Origin: an uncultured Lachnospiraceae bacterium
Lineage (GTDB): Bacteria > Bacillota > Clostridia > Lachnospirales > Lachnospiraceae
Direction: 5' to 3'
NCBI GenBank assembly: GCA_902489925.1
Contig: CABUBX010000002.1
Coordinates: 13,590-77,589, forward strand
DNA: 64,000 bases
Shown here in pieces: positions 42,123 through 51,413 of this stretch. Within the stretch, counting starts at the first letter, position 1. Each line of letters starts with the position of its first letter. The notes below the pieces were generated by a model. The model made no database searches, was not told the DNA's origin, and saw only the letters and a program-made list of their open reading frames with translations. Position numbers and translations under genes: made by a program.

Positions 42123-44675
42123 ATGAGTAAAGATGAAAAATCATTACAAAAGACGCAGCAGCCGATTCAGGGACTTACATCCGATGAAGCGGCACGTCTG
42201 CTTGAAGAAAATGGCTATAATGAGCTTGCAGGTGAAAAGAAAAAAAGTGTATTCATCGTGTTTTTAGAGCAGTTTAAAGACTTCTTGGTTATTATTCTGC
42301 TGATTGCTGCTATTATCTCAGCGGTGCTTGGCGATGCAGAAAGCTCTATTGTTATTTTTGCGGTTGTTACAATGAATGCGATTCTCGGTACGGTACAGCA
42401 CATTAAAGCGCAACATTCACTAGAAAGTCTTAAAGCTTTATCCGCACCGTCGGCAAAGGTTTTAAGAGACGGTGTTAAAAAGGAAATTCCGTCAAGAGAG
42501 GTTGTTGTCGGAGATATTCTTTTAATCGAAGCCGGGGACATGATTAGTGCGGACGGCGATATTATTGAAAATGCAGATTTAAAGGTGAATGAAAGTATTT
42601 TGACCGGTGAAAGTGAGGCAGTTGAAAAGCGCGTTTCCTCAGAAGGAGATGAGAGCCGGGAGACAAAGGTTTGCTCAGGCTGCTTCGCAGTTTATGGCCG
42701 TGCAACGGCAAAGGTTACAGGAACCGGCATGAATACAGAAATGGGAAAAATTGCCGGATTGATGCGCAGTACATCTGAGCAGAAAACACCTTTGCAGGAG
42801 ACTATGGACAATTTCGGCAAAAAGCTTTCAATCGGTATTTTGATTGTCTGTGCGTTGGTTTTCGGGCTTTCCGTATGGCGCGGCGAGCAGCTTATGGATT
42901 CTTTTATGTTTGCGGTAGCGCTTGCAGTGGCAGCGATTCCTGAGGCATTAAGTTCAATTGTAACGATTGTACTTGCTTTTGGTACACAAAAGCTGGCGAA
43001 AGAAAATGCAGTTATCAGAAAGCTGCAGTCTGTTGAAGGTCTTGGCAGTGTATCTATCATTTGTTCAGATAAAACAGGAACATTGACACAAAATAAAATG
43101 ACAGTTATGGAAAATTATGCTGCCGGAAAAATGATTGCGGATGAGCAGTTTGACAGTACGGATCAAGCCCAGAAGCGTCTTGCGATGTTTGGTATTTTAT
43201 GCAGTGATGCGACTGTCAGCGGTGAGCAGCTTATCGGTGACCCTACAGAAATTGCCCTTGTTGTTTTTGGTAATAAACACGGTTTGGATGCGGATACAAT
43301 CAGAAACAGTCATCCGAGATTGGGAGAAATTCCGTTTGATTCCGATAGAAAACTTATGTCAACTAAAAATGAAATTGACGGTCAGATGCTTATGATTACA
43401 AAGGGTGCGCCGGATATTTTGTTAGACCGTACAACGATGTCCGAAGAAGAAAAAGCGAAGGCAACGGATGCCTATGCAGCTTTTTCCAAAAAAGGACTTC
43501 GCGTACTTGCATTTGCATATAAGCCGATTGAGGCAGAACATAATCTTGTCACAGAGGATGAGAATCAGCTGATTTTTGCAGGTCTTACAGCGATGATGGA
43601 CCCTCCGCGAGAAACATCACGGCCTGCCGTTGAAGCATGTAAGGGTGCCGGCATAAAACCGATTATGATTACCGGTGACCATAAAATTACAGCAGCAGCC
43701 ATCGCTAAAGAAGTCGGTATTATTGATGATAATGACACGAACGCTTTAGCTGTTGATGGAAGCACAATCGACGGCATGACCGATGAAGAATTGGAGGATT
43801 ATGTTGAAAAGGTTTCTGTCTATGCCCGTGTGACACCTGAGCACAAAATTCGTATTGTCCGTGCATGGCAGAAAAAAGGCAAGATTGTTGCTATGACCGG
43901 TGACGGTGTCAATGATGCGCCGGCGCTTAAACAGGCGGATGTCGGCGTTGCGATGGGACAGACAGGCAGTGAGGTTGCAAAGGATGCGGCGGCTATGGTA
44001 TTGACCGATGATAATTTTGCAACGATTGTTAAAGCTGTTTCTCACGGAAGAAATATTTACAGCAACATTCGTAAGGCGATTCAATTTTTGCTTTCCGGAA
44101 ATACAGCAGGTATTATTGTAGTTCTTATGGCATCGCTTGCCGGATTGCCGCTGCCGTTTGCACCGGTGCATCTGTTGTTTATCAATCTTTTGACAGACAG
44201 CCTTCCGGCAATCGCACTTGGCCTTGAACCGCATACAAACAGTGTGATGCATCAGCCGCCGAGAGATAAAAAGGAAGGTATTCTTACAAAGAGCCTTCTT
44301 GGAAAAATCGGTCTTGAGGGTGCAATTATCGGCGCAGCTTCGATGGCAGGCTTTTTACTTGGCCTTCAGACAAGTCCGGCAGCCGGAAGTACAATGGCAT
44401 TTGCGGTTTTATGTATGGCTCGTCTTTTCCACGGCTTCAACTGCAAGGGAGACAGACCGGTGCTGTTTAAAAAGGAAATGTTTAATAATATCTATTTAAT
44501 TGGCGCTTTTGTCATTGGCATGATTTTATTAAACAGTGTGCTCTTTTTAACACCGCTTCACGGACTTTTCCAGATTTGCCCGATTACAGGAACAATGATT
44601 GCACAGATTTACGGACTTGCAATTGCAAGTATGCTGGTTATTCAGCTTAGTAAAGCTTTGAGAAAAAATAAATAA
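42123..44675 (+). CDS. Calcium-type (P2) cation-translocating ATPase
   Basis: An 850-aa P-type ATPase. The N-terminal cation-ATPase domain is followed by actuator TGES (~160), phosphorylation site DKTGTLT (~316), the nucleotide-binding domain, hinge TGDGVNDAPALK (~592) and C-terminal membrane segments; the ion-site motif AIPEALSSIVTIVLAFG lies in TM4. It is of the SERCA/PMCA-like bacterial type (compare L. lactis YoaB). These export Ca2+ and, in several species, Mn2+. The Mn2+ riboswitch upstream favours manganese efflux as the physiological role (inference). A terminator follows. Confidence 0.96.
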   Translation: MSKDEKSLQKTQQPIQGLTSDEAARLLEENGYNELAGEKKKSVFIVFLEQFKDFLVIILLIAAIISAVLGDAESSIVIFAVVTMNAILGTVQHIKAQHSLESLKALSAPSAKVLRDGVKKEIPSREVVVGDILLIEAGDMISADGDIIENADLKVNESILTGESEAVEKRVSSEGDESRETKVCSGCFAVYGRATAKVTGTGMNTEMGKIAGLMRSTSEQKTPLQETMDNFGKKLSIGILIVCALVFGLSVWRGEQLMDSFMFAVALAVAAIPEALSSIVTIVLAFGTQKLAKENAVIRKLQSVEGLGSVSIICSDKTGTLTQNKMTVMENYAAGKMIADEQFDSTDQAQKRLAMFGILCSDATVSGEQLIGDPTEIALVVFGNKHGLDADTIRNSHPRLGEIPFDSDRKLMSTKNEIDGQMLMITKGAPDILLDRTTMSEEEKAKATDAYAAFSKKGLRVLAFAYKPIEAEHNLVTEDENQLIFAGLTAMMDPPRETSRPAVEACKGAGIKPIMITGDHKITAAAIAKEVGIIDDNDTNALAVDGSTIDGMTDEELEDYVEKVSVYARVTPEHKIRIVRAWQKKGKIVAMTGDGVNDAPALKQADVGVAMGQTGSEVAKDAAAMVLTDDNFATIVKAVSHGRNIYSNIRKAIQFLLSGNTAGIIVVLMASLAGLPLPFAPVHLLFINLLTDSLPAIALGLEPHTNSVMHQPPRDKKEGILTKSLLGKIGLEGAIIGAASMAGFLLGLQTSPAAGSTMAFAVLCMARLFHGFNCKGDRPVLFKKEMFNNIYLIGAFVIGMILLNSVLFLTPLHGLFQICPITGTMIAQIYGLAIASMLVIQLSKALRKNK

Positions 44676-44682
44676 TACAGAT

Positions 44683-44711
44683 AACCCGTCGCGAAATAGC
44701 GGCGGGTTTTT
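44683..44711 (+). terminator. Terminator after the P-type ATPase
   Basis: Stem AACCCGTCGC/GCGGCGGGTT with a 6-base loop, then T-run. The ~140 bases between here and the next promoter are very AT-rich and show no gene. Confidence 0.85.
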
Positions 44712-44853
44712 GCATATGGGGATTTGAATATTAAAAAATCTCGGATTTATGTGCGAAGTTGTCTTTAAATATATAGATAAAACATAAAATAATAGGTGAC
44801 TGATAATATAAACATAAATAATCAAATAAAAGTAAAAATATTTAAAAATAGTA

Positions 44854-44882
44854 TTGACAATTATGGATTTCAATGGTATTAT
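44854..44882 (+). promoter_or_regulatory. Promoter of the candidate small RNA
   Basis: TTGACA at 44854 and TATTAT at 44877, exact 17-base spacing; transcription is expected to begin near 44889. Confidence 0.8.
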
Positions 44883-44888
44883 AAGACT

Positions 44889-45162
44889 ATCAAAAACGAA
44901 AGAAAATTTAAAGAAAGTCGAGGTACAGACCACCAAGAACGTAAATTTTAAAAACGGACGAGAAATTTAAAAGAAGGAGGTACGGACCACCAGCATCATA
45001 ACATTTTATCCAAAAGGATAACAGGAAACATATCCTGAAAGAAGGATATAATTCAAGAACGAAAAACAAAATTAAGAAATACGAGGTATAGTCCAATGCA
45101 CAAGGATAAAGAAGTCTGAGTGGGGAACACTAATTACAGAAAATTTAGTGTTCCCCATTTTT
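44889..45162 (+). ncRNA. Candidate structured small RNA with three hairpin repeats
   Basis: A ~270-base transcription unit with no convincing reading frame. It contains GAGGTACAGACCACC (44920), GAGGTACGGACCACC (44977) and GAGGTATAGTCCA (45083), each preceded by AAATTTAAAGAA-like sequence and in part by CAAGAACG. The second copy folds as GGAGGT-ACGG-ACCACC with one A-A mismatch. Other stems: TAAATTT/AAATTTA (44942 and 44963) whose loop holds ACGGAC, TTATCC-AAAA-GGATAA (45006) and CAGGA/TCCTG (45022). It ends in a perfect 12-bp terminator stem. I do not recognise the class. The two ACGGAC sites recall the TwoAYGGAY motif, and GGA-containing hairpins also recall CsrA targets; neither is established. 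Confidence 0.65.
45122..45162 (+). terminator. Terminator of the candidate small RNA
   Basis: GGGGAACACTAA (45122-45133) and TTAGTGTTCCCC (45145-45156), a perfect 12-bp stem, followed by ATTTTT. Confidence 0.9.
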
Positions 45163-45163
45163 G

Positions 45164-45192
45164 TTGTGTGCAGACATGGAACGTGATACAAT
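45164..45192 (+). promoter_or_regulatory. Possible promoter of the RecD2 gene
   Basis: TTGTGT at 45164 and TACAAT at 45187, 17-base spacing. If real, it excludes the ATG at 45176 as start codon and supports GTG 45239. Confidence 0.45.
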
Positions 45193-45238
45193 AATCGGAG
45201 GTATTGACAGTACAGAATTTAGTTTTGGGAGTGATGAA

Positions 45239-47446
45239 GTGGAAGAAATACAGGGATTAATCGAGCATATTATATATAAGAATGAAGATAACGGCTATAC
45301 GGTACTGACGTTAATGGCACAGGGCAGGGAAGTGGCTTGTGTCGGTATGCTGCCTGCCATCAGTGAGGGCGAATACGTGCGTGCTAACGGTGAATATGTC
45401 GAGCATTCGGTTTATGGCCGTCAGTTTAAAATAGAGAGCTATGTTGTTGAGATGCCGGAGGATGTATATTCCGTAGAGCGGTATTTGGCTTCGGGAGTTA
45501 TTAAGGGCATCGGGCCGTCTTTAGCCGGAAGGATTGTTAAGAAATTTAAGGAAGATACATTTAGAATTATTGAAGAAGAACCGGAACGTCTTGCAGAGGT
45601 TAAGGGAATCAGCGAGAAAAAGGCGCAGGATATTTATGCCCGCTTCCATGAAAAACAGGATATGAGGCAGGCGATGATGTTTCTCGAAAAATACGGTATA
45701 TCTACAACCTATGCCATTAGGATATATAATGAATATAATGATAAGCTTTATTCGGTAATTCAGGAAAATCCCTATCAGCTGGCAGAAGATATTTCGGGCA
45801 TCGGATTCAAGCTTGCCGATGAGATTGCAGAAAGGGCAGGCATCGGAACCAATTCAGATTATCGCATAAGGAGTGGCATTATTTATGCCTTACAGCAGGC
45901 TTCGATGAACGGGCATACGTATCTGCCGGAGAAGCTTTTAATTCATATGACAGCGGACTTGCTTGGAATTGACGAAAGCTATATTACAAAGCATATTACG
46001 GATTTGACAATCGACAAAAAAATTATGGTTAAAGAAAATAACGGTGAGCGTGTTGTTTATGCGGCAGTGTATTATTATTTAGAATTAAATGCCGCTAAGA
46101 TGCTGCTTCAGCTGAATATGAAATACGATGCCGATGAGCTTATGACAAGACGTATGATTGCAAGAATTGAAGCGGACGAAGGGATTGCCTTGGATGATAT
46201 GCAAAAGATGGCTGTCTTAGAAGCTGCAAGAAACGGTGTTCTTGTCATTACGGGCGGTCCGGGTACAGGAAAGACAACAACCATCAATACGATTATCAAA
46301 TATTTTGAATATGAAGGGATGGAAATACGGCTGGCTGCGCCTACCGGGCGTGCGGCAAAGCGCATGTCTGAGGCTACAGGCTATGAGGCACAGACGATTC
46401 ACCGTATGCTTGAGCTTACAGGTGCACCCGATGAAAATATGTCAGCCCGTTTTGAGCGAAATGAGATGAACCCGCTGGAAGCGGATGTAATCATTATTGA
46501 TGAGATGTCTATGGTTGACATAAATCTTATGAACGCGCTGTTAAAGGCGATTTTGCCGGGAACACGGCTTATCCTTGTGGGCGATGTCAACCAGCTTCCG
46601 AGCGTCGGTCCGGGGAATGTGCTTAAAGATATTATCAGGTCACATTGCTTTAATGTTGTCATGCTGACAAAAATTTTCAGACAGGCATTAGAGAGCGCCA
46701 TTGTGACGAGTGCCCACAAAATTAATGATGGTATGGCGCTTGATTTGGAGAACAAGACACCGGACTTTTTTTGCCTGAAAAGGTATAGTGTGCCGGATAT
46801 TATCGGTGTAATGGGCGCATTAATCAGAGACAAGCTGCCTCCGAATGTTCAGGCTTCACCTTATGAGATTCAGGTATTAACGCCAATGCGAAAAGGTGAG
46901 CTTGGCGTGGAAAAGCTTAACAGTGTTCTGCAGAATTTTTTGAATCCTCCGACTTCGGATAAGCGGGAAAAGGAAGCTCACGGCATCACATTCCGCGAAG
47001 GTGATAAGGTGATGCAGATTAAAAACAATTACCAGCTTGAATGGGAAATCACAAGCGGTTATGGTGTCACCATTGATAAAGGGGTTGGTGTTTTTAACGG
47101 TGATATGGGTATTGTAAAATCCATCAATCTTTTTTCTGAGCAGATGACAGTTGAGTTTGACGAGGGAAGGAAAATCATCTATCCTTTTGCCCAGCTTGAC
47201 GAGCTTGAATTGGCCTATGCGATTACAATTCACAAATCTCAGGGCAGTGAATATCCGGCTGTTATCATACCGCTGCTGACAGGCCCAAGAATGCTTTTTA
47301 ACAGAAATATTTTATATACAGCGGTGACGAGGGCTAAAAAGTGTGTTGCCATTGTAGGAAATGATGCCGCTGTTCAGACAATGATTGAAAATATCAGTGA
47401 GCAAAAACGATATTCATCACTTGCCGAACGCATCAATGAGCTGTAA
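45239..47446 (+). CDS. RecD2-type ATP-dependent DNA helicase
   Basis: About 735 aa from GTG 45239. N-terminal OB-like and helix-hairpin-helix regions (GIGPSLAGRIVKKF, AEVKGISEKKAQDIY, SGIGFKLADEIAERAG) precede the SF1B helicase core with Walker A GGPGTGKTTT (~340), the DEMSM Walker B and a C-terminal AITIHKSQGSEYP motif. RecD2 proteins act in DNA repair without RecBC. The start is uncertain: ATG 45176 and TTG 45161 are in frame but lack a ribosome binding site, whereas GTG 45239 follows GGGAG and begins MEEIQGLIEHIIYKNEDNGYT as in relatives. Confidence 0.92.
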   Translation: MEEIQGLIEHIIYKNEDNGYTVLTLMAQGREVACVGMLPAISEGEYVRANGEYVEHSVYGRQFKIESYVVEMPEDVYSVERYLASGVIKGIGPSLAGRIVKKFKEDTFRIIEEEPERLAEVKGISEKKAQDIYARFHEKQDMRQAMMFLEKYGISTTYAIRIYNEYNDKLYSVIQENPYQLAEDISGIGFKLADEIAERAGIGTNSDYRIRSGIIYALQQASMNGHTYLPEKLLIHMTADLLGIDESYITKHITDLTIDKKIMVKENNGERVVYAAVYYYLELNAAKMLLQLNMKYDADELMTRRMIARIEADEGIALDDMQKMAVLEAARNGVLVITGGPGTGKTTTINTIIKYFEYEGMEIRLAAPTGRAAKRMSEATGYEAQTIHRMLELTGAPDENMSARFERNEMNPLEADVIIIDEMSMVDINLMNALLKAILPGTRLILVGDVNQLPSVGPGNVLKDIIRSHCFNVVMLTKIFRQALESAIVTSAHKINDGMALDLENKTPDFFCLKRYSVPDIIGVMGALIRDKLPPNVQASPYEIQVLTPMRKGELGVEKLNSVLQNFLNPPTSDKREKEAHGITFREGDKVMQIKNNYQLEWEITSGYGVTIDKGVGVFNGDMGIVKSINLFSEQMTVEFDEGRKIIYPFAQLDELELAYAITIHKSQGSEYPAVIIPLLTGPRMLFNRNILYTAVTRAKKCVAIVGNDAAVQTMIENISEQKRYSSLAERINEL

Positions 47447-47545
47447 AAAATGAGAAAACTGTAATAAAAAAGTCAGAAACTGCTGTTTTATCCATGATAT
47501 AATAAGAGAGCTACATAAACATTATAGAAAAAATGGAGAGAATAC

Positions 47546-48676
47546 ATGAAGAAAATAGTGATTACAATTTTATCGCTAGTGATGATTGCCGTATGTACAG
47601 CAGCAGTATTTTTGGTGATACATTTTGGAAAGATGAGTGCAGAGACAGTGATAATGCCGAAAAAGAAGCTGACGGTTCAAATCCACCGGAATGAGTGGGT
47701 ATCTGAGCGCGATCAGTCCTATTATTACAATGAAAAGGGCGAAAAGAGCAGAGGGCTTACAGTTATTGGCGATAAGACGTATTATTTTGACAATAAATTA
47801 AATTATATGAAAAAAGGCTGGGCGACTGTAGATGGCAGCCGGCATTATTTTGGAGAAGACGGTGTGATGGCAACCGGCACTGTTTCGGCAGACGGCAATA
47901 CGTATTATTTTGATGAGAATGGCGTGATGGCTGTCGGATGGCAGGAAAGAGACGGCCAGACCTATTATTATGATGAGAATGGGGTACAGGCCTTTGGTTT
48001 CAGACAAATTGACGGTAAGGACTGCTGGTTTGATGAAATGACAGGGGCGTACAAGCAGACGAATATAGACACATCGAAGCCAATGGTGGCAATTACTTAC
48101 GATGACGGTCCTTCATCAGTGACCGGTAAGATTTTGGACATTTTGGAGAAAAACGGTGCCAAGGCAACTTTTTTCCAAATAGGAAATCAGGTGGAGAGCT
48201 ATCCGGAAGTAGAAAAACGAATCAATTCCCTGGGCTGTGAGCTTGCAAATCATACATGGGAACACAAGTGGCTGTCAAGTCTTGATGTGGACGGAATCAA
48301 TTATCAGCTTGACCATACGAGCGATACGGTTGAGTCCATTACAGGAAGAAGACCTAAACTAATGCGTCCGCCGGGAGGATTTTACAATGAGACTGTACAA
48401 GCGGAAGCAGATATGCCTATGATTTACTGGTCTGTTGATACAGAGGATTGGAAAACAAGAGATGCAAAAAAGACAATCAGCGCTGTCTTAGACCATGTGA
48501 AGGATGGAGATATCGTTCTTATGCATGATTTATACGAACAGACAGCGGAAGCTTCGGAAACGATTATTCCCGAGCTGATTAAAAGAGGCTATCAGCTTGT
48601 GACTGTCAGTGAGCTGGCGCAGGCCAGAGGCGTGTCTATGGAAAATGGGAAGGTGTATTACAGCTTCTATAAATGA
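47546..48676 (+). CDS. Cell-wall-binding polysaccharide deacetylase
   Basis: A 376-aa exported protein: N-terminal membrane anchor or signal (~4-26), then about five 20-residue cell-wall/choline-binding-type repeats (~50-165; for example YYFDENGVMAVGW, YYYDENGVQAFGF), then a NodB deacetylase domain (~175-375). Catalytic motifs: TYDDGP (base and metal Asp), NHTWEH (metal His), RPPGGFYN and MHDLYEQT. It probably removes acetyl groups from peptidoglycan or a surface glycan. An extended -10 (TGATATAAT, 47495-47503) precedes the gene, and ATG follows GGAGAG. It borders the polysaccharide cluster. Confidence 0.93.
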   Translation: MKKIVITILSLVMIAVCTAAVFLVIHFGKMSAETVIMPKKKLTVQIHRNEWVSERDQSYYYNEKGEKSRGLTVIGDKTYYFDNKLNYMKKGWATVDGSRHYFGEDGVMATGTVSADGNTYYFDENGVMAVGWQERDGQTYYYDENGVQAFGFRQIDGKDCWFDEMTGAYKQTNIDTSKPMVAITYDDGPSSVTGKILDILEKNGAKATFFQIGNQVESYPEVEKRINSLGCELANHTWEHKWLSSLDVDGINYQLDHTSDTVESITGRRPKLMRPPGGFYNETVQAEADMPMIYWSVDTEDWKTRDAKKTISAVLDHVKDGDIVLMHDLYEQTAEASETIIPELIKRGYQLVTVSELAQARGVSMENGKVYYSFYK

Positions 48677-48697
48677 AATTCAGCGAGATTATATGTG

Positions 48698-48741
48698 CAA
48701 CTTGCCGAAAATCTGCCTTATGGCGGACTTTCGGCAAGTTG
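48698..48741 (+). other. Long near-perfect hairpin before glf
   Basis: CAACTTGCCGAAAATCTGCC (48698-48717) pairs with GGCGGACTTTCGGCAAGTTG (48722-48741). There is no T-run after it; instead an extended -10 promoter (TGTTATAAT, 48744-48752) follows at once. It could be the 3' end of the deacetylase mRNA or an operator-like palindrome. Confidence 0.6.
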
Positions 48742-48825
48742 TGTGTTATAATAAATCTATATGACCTTTGAAAGCATAAAACATGAAAATATAGCAGATA
48801 TATGAAACAGATGGAGAAAACAAAG

Positions 48826-49932
48826 ATGAAGAAATACGATTATGTGGTTGTAGGTGCAGGACTTTTTTCGGGTGTATTTTGTTATCATGCCGTGAAAAGC
48901 GGAAAGACATGTCTTGTGTTAGAAAAAAGAGAGACTTTAGGCGGCAATATTTATTGTGAAGATATGGAGGATATTCATGTGCACAAATATGGTGCTCATA
49001 TTTTCCATACAAGTAATCGAAAAGTGTGGGATTTTGTAAATAGCCTGGCAGAATTTAACCGTTATACAAACTCCCCGGTAGCTAATTACCACGGTGAGAT
49101 TTACAATATGCCTTTTAACATGAATACATTCAGCAAGATGTGGGGGATTTCCACACCGGATGAAGCTAAACATATCATCGAAGAACAGAAAAAACAGATT
49201 ACAAAGACACCGGAAAACCTTGAGGAACAGGCGATTAGTCTTGTAGGTACGGATATTTATGAAAAGCTTGTGAAGGGCTATACAGAAAAACAGTGGGGAC
49301 GCGACTGTAAAGAGCTTCCGGCATTTATTATCCGCAGACTTCCTGTAAGATATACTTATGACAATAATTATTTCAACGACTTGTATCAGGGTATCCCTGT
49401 CGGCGGTTATAATGTGCTGACTGAAAAGCTTTTTGAGGGCTGTGATATTCAGACGGGTGTGGATTACAATAAGGACAGGGAAAAGTATGATGCCCTTGGC
49501 GAGAAAGTATTGTATACAGGCACTTTGGATTCGCTTTATGATTATTGCTACGGGCAGTTGGAATATAGAAGTTTAAGATTTGAGACAGAAGTGCTTGATA
49601 AAGAAAATTATCAGGGCGTGGCTGTCATGAATTTTACAGACAGGGAAACACCGTATACAAGAATTATTGAGCATAAGCATTTTGAGTTTGGGATACAGCC
49701 AAAGACGGTGATTACAAGGGAGTATCCGGCAGACTGGCAGCAGGGCATGGAACCGTATTATCCGATGAATGATGATAAAAATCAACAGCTTTTTGAAAAA
49801 TATAAAGCGCTTGCAGATAAAGACGAAAAGAGAATATTCGGCGGCAGACTGGCTGAGTATAAGTATTATGACATGGATAAGGTGATTGAATCTGCATTTG
49901 GGCTTGTGGAGAGAGAACTTATAAATCGTTAA
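48826..49932 (+). CDS. glf: UDP-galactopyranose mutase
   Basis: A 368-aa flavoenzyme that interconverts UDP-galactopyranose and UDP-galactofuranose. FAD-binding N-terminus YDYVVVGAGLFSGVF; LEKRETLGGN, HKYGAHIFHT and GYTEKQWGRDCKELP are family signatures. An ATG at 48802 is in frame but lacks a ribosome binding site; ATG 48826 has GGAG about 9 bases before it. Its presence indicates that the surface glycan made by this cluster contains galactofuranose. Confidence 0.96.
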   Translation: MKKYDYVVVGAGLFSGVFCYHAVKSGKTCLVLEKRETLGGNIYCEDMEDIHVHKYGAHIFHTSNRKVWDFVNSLAEFNRYTNSPVANYHGEIYNMPFNMNTFSKMWGISTPDEAKHIIEEQKKQITKTPENLEEQAISLVGTDIYEKLVKGYTEKQWGRDCKELPAFIIRRLPVRYTYDNNYFNDLYQGIPVGGYNVLTEKLFEGCDIQTGVDYNKDREKYDALGEKVLYTGTLDSLYDYCYGQLEYRSLRFETEVLDKENYQGVAVMNFTDRETPYTRIIEHKHFEFGIQPKTVITREYPADWQQGMEPYYPMNDDKNQQLFEKYKALADKDEKRIFGGRLAEYKYYDMDKVIESAFGLVERELINR

Positions 49933-50014
49933 GCGTTTACAAAGCCGTTAAATGATTACGGCTTATAAAAAATGGTATAATAGAAATATTATACGGATGT
50001 ACAGGGGATATATA

Positions 50015-51403
50015 GTGGTAAGATTACTGAAAAAATTTGAAAAGTCAATGGTTTTTTTGCTGAAGATATTTCTATACGGATGGCTTATAGGCAGTTTTTT
50101 CCTTATTATGGGTATTGAAAACTGGCCTTTGCTTAGACTGTCAAGAACAGCCGGTGTTACTGCGCTGACATTTGTGGCTGTCGGTCTTTGTATGACAATG
50201 GCCTATGGCACTTATGATATTGGGCAAAGAAAAAGTAAGCCGATTATATCTTCATTGGCTTTGGCTGTGGCAATTACAGATATTATAACAGAGTTGCAGC
50301 TGTCTATTATGAATACAAATGAGGCGAATGGACTTGCATTTGACTTTGCCAGTATAGGTCTTTTGGTGATTACATTTATTGTTCAGCTTATAGGCATCAT
50401 AATTTTTGCCTATGGAGGTAACTGGCTGTTTTTTAAGGTGAATAAACCCCAAAAGTGCTGCCTTGTTACAGATACAAAGGAAAGTTTTTTTGAAGCGATT
50501 GAGGCAATCGGCAGATTTAAAAAGCAGTATAAGGTTGAGTATGTACGAAATTATGCCGCCGAAGACCTGTTTGATGTGATAATTCGCTGTGATACGGTTT
50601 TCATTTATAATCTTCCGATTGATAAGCGTACAGAAATTGTAGAATACTGTTACCGTAACCTTATTAATATTTATTTTAATCCTGAAATATCAGACATCGT
50701 TGAGATTAATGCGAAACATACAATTATTGATGATATATCATTTGTCAGTGCACCTGTCAAAGAGCTGTCTTTTGAACAGCGGTTTGTAAAGCGGCTTATG
50801 GATATTGTACTGTCATTGATTACGCTCATCATATGCAGCCCTGTATTTATTGGATGTGCGTTTGCAATCAAAGTATGCGACGGCGGAAAGATTATTTTTA
50901 AACAGCAGAGAGCAACAAAAAACGGCAGAATTTTTTCTGTCTATAAGTTTAGGACGATGAAAGAAAATGCCGGAAATTATTCGGCGAAGGAGGATGACAG
51001 CAGGATAACGCCTGTCGGAAGATTCCTGAGAAAATACAGGCTGGACGAGCTGCCTCAGGTGATTAATATTTTAAAGGGCGAGATGAGTTTTGTAGGTCCC
51101 CGGCCGGAGATGCTTCGAAACGTTTATTTATATACGCGGGAATATCCGGAGTTTGAGTACAGGCTTAGAGTAAAGGCAGGCCTGACCGGCTATGCACAAA
51201 TTGCGGGGAAATATAATACATCTCCAAAGTATAAATTAATTCTTGATTTAATGTATATTGAGAATTATTCTCTGACAAAGGATATAAAACTGCTTTTGCA
51301 GACATTAGTTGTATTTTTTAAATCAGACAGTACAGAAGGTTTTAATGAAAACCATGAAGATACGATTGAAAAATATAAGGATAAGATGGATATAAACTTA
51401 TAA
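50015..51403 (+). CDS. Polyprenyl-phosphate hexose-1-phosphate transferase (initiating sugar transferase)
   Basis: About 462 aa. The N-terminus has four hydrophobic segments and a CoA-binding-like region. The C-terminal ~200 residues are the bacterial sugar transferase domain (FEQRFVKRLMDIVLSLITL, KFRTMKENAGNY, FVGPRPEM, KAGLTGYAQIAGKYN). It starts glycan synthesis by moving a sugar phosphate to undecaprenyl phosphate. The frame is open from 49952, but an extended -10 (TGGTATAAT, about 49974-49982) lies inside that stretch; GTG 50015 with AGGGG 7 bases upstream is the better start. Confidence 0.9.
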   Translation: MVRLLKKFEKSMVFLLKIFLYGWLIGSFFLIMGIENWPLLRLSRTAGVTALTFVAVGLCMTMAYGTYDIGQRKSKPIISSLALAVAITDIITELQLSIMNTNEANGLAFDFASIGLLVITFIVQLIGIIIFAYGGNWLFFKVNKPQKCCLVTDTKESFFEAIEAIGRFKKQYKVEYVRNYAAEDLFDVIIRCDTVFIYNLPIDKRTEIVEYCYRNLINIYFNPEISDIVEINAKHTIIDDISFVSAPVKELSFEQRFVKRLMDIVLSLITLIICSPVFIGCAFAIKVCDGGKIIFKQQRATKNGRIFSVYKFRTMKENAGNYSAKEDDSRITPVGRFLRKYRLDELPQVINILKGEMSFVGPRPEMLRNVYLYTREYPEFEYRLRVKAGLTGYAQIAGKYNTSPKYKLILDLMYIENYSLTKDIKLLLQTLVVFFKSDSTEGFNENHEDTIEKYKDKMDINL

Positions 51404-51413
51404 GGGTGAGATA

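Noticed and set aside
44920..45097. Three repeated GAGGTAYNGNCC units as a CRISPR array
   Set aside because: Only three short, diverged copies, unequal spacing (57 and 106 bases), no cas genes, and clear promoter and terminator signals; a structured RNA fits better.
45096..45119. Seven-codon peptide MHKDKEV after a GAGGT motif
   Set aside because: The spacing is acceptable, but the other two repeat copies have no start codon, so the GAGGT motif is probably part of a hairpin and not a ribosome binding site. It cannot be fully excluded.
48802..48825. Earlier ATG for UDP-galactopyranose mutase
   Set aside because: It lacks a ribosome binding site, while ATG 48826 has one and begins at the conserved FAD-binding segment.
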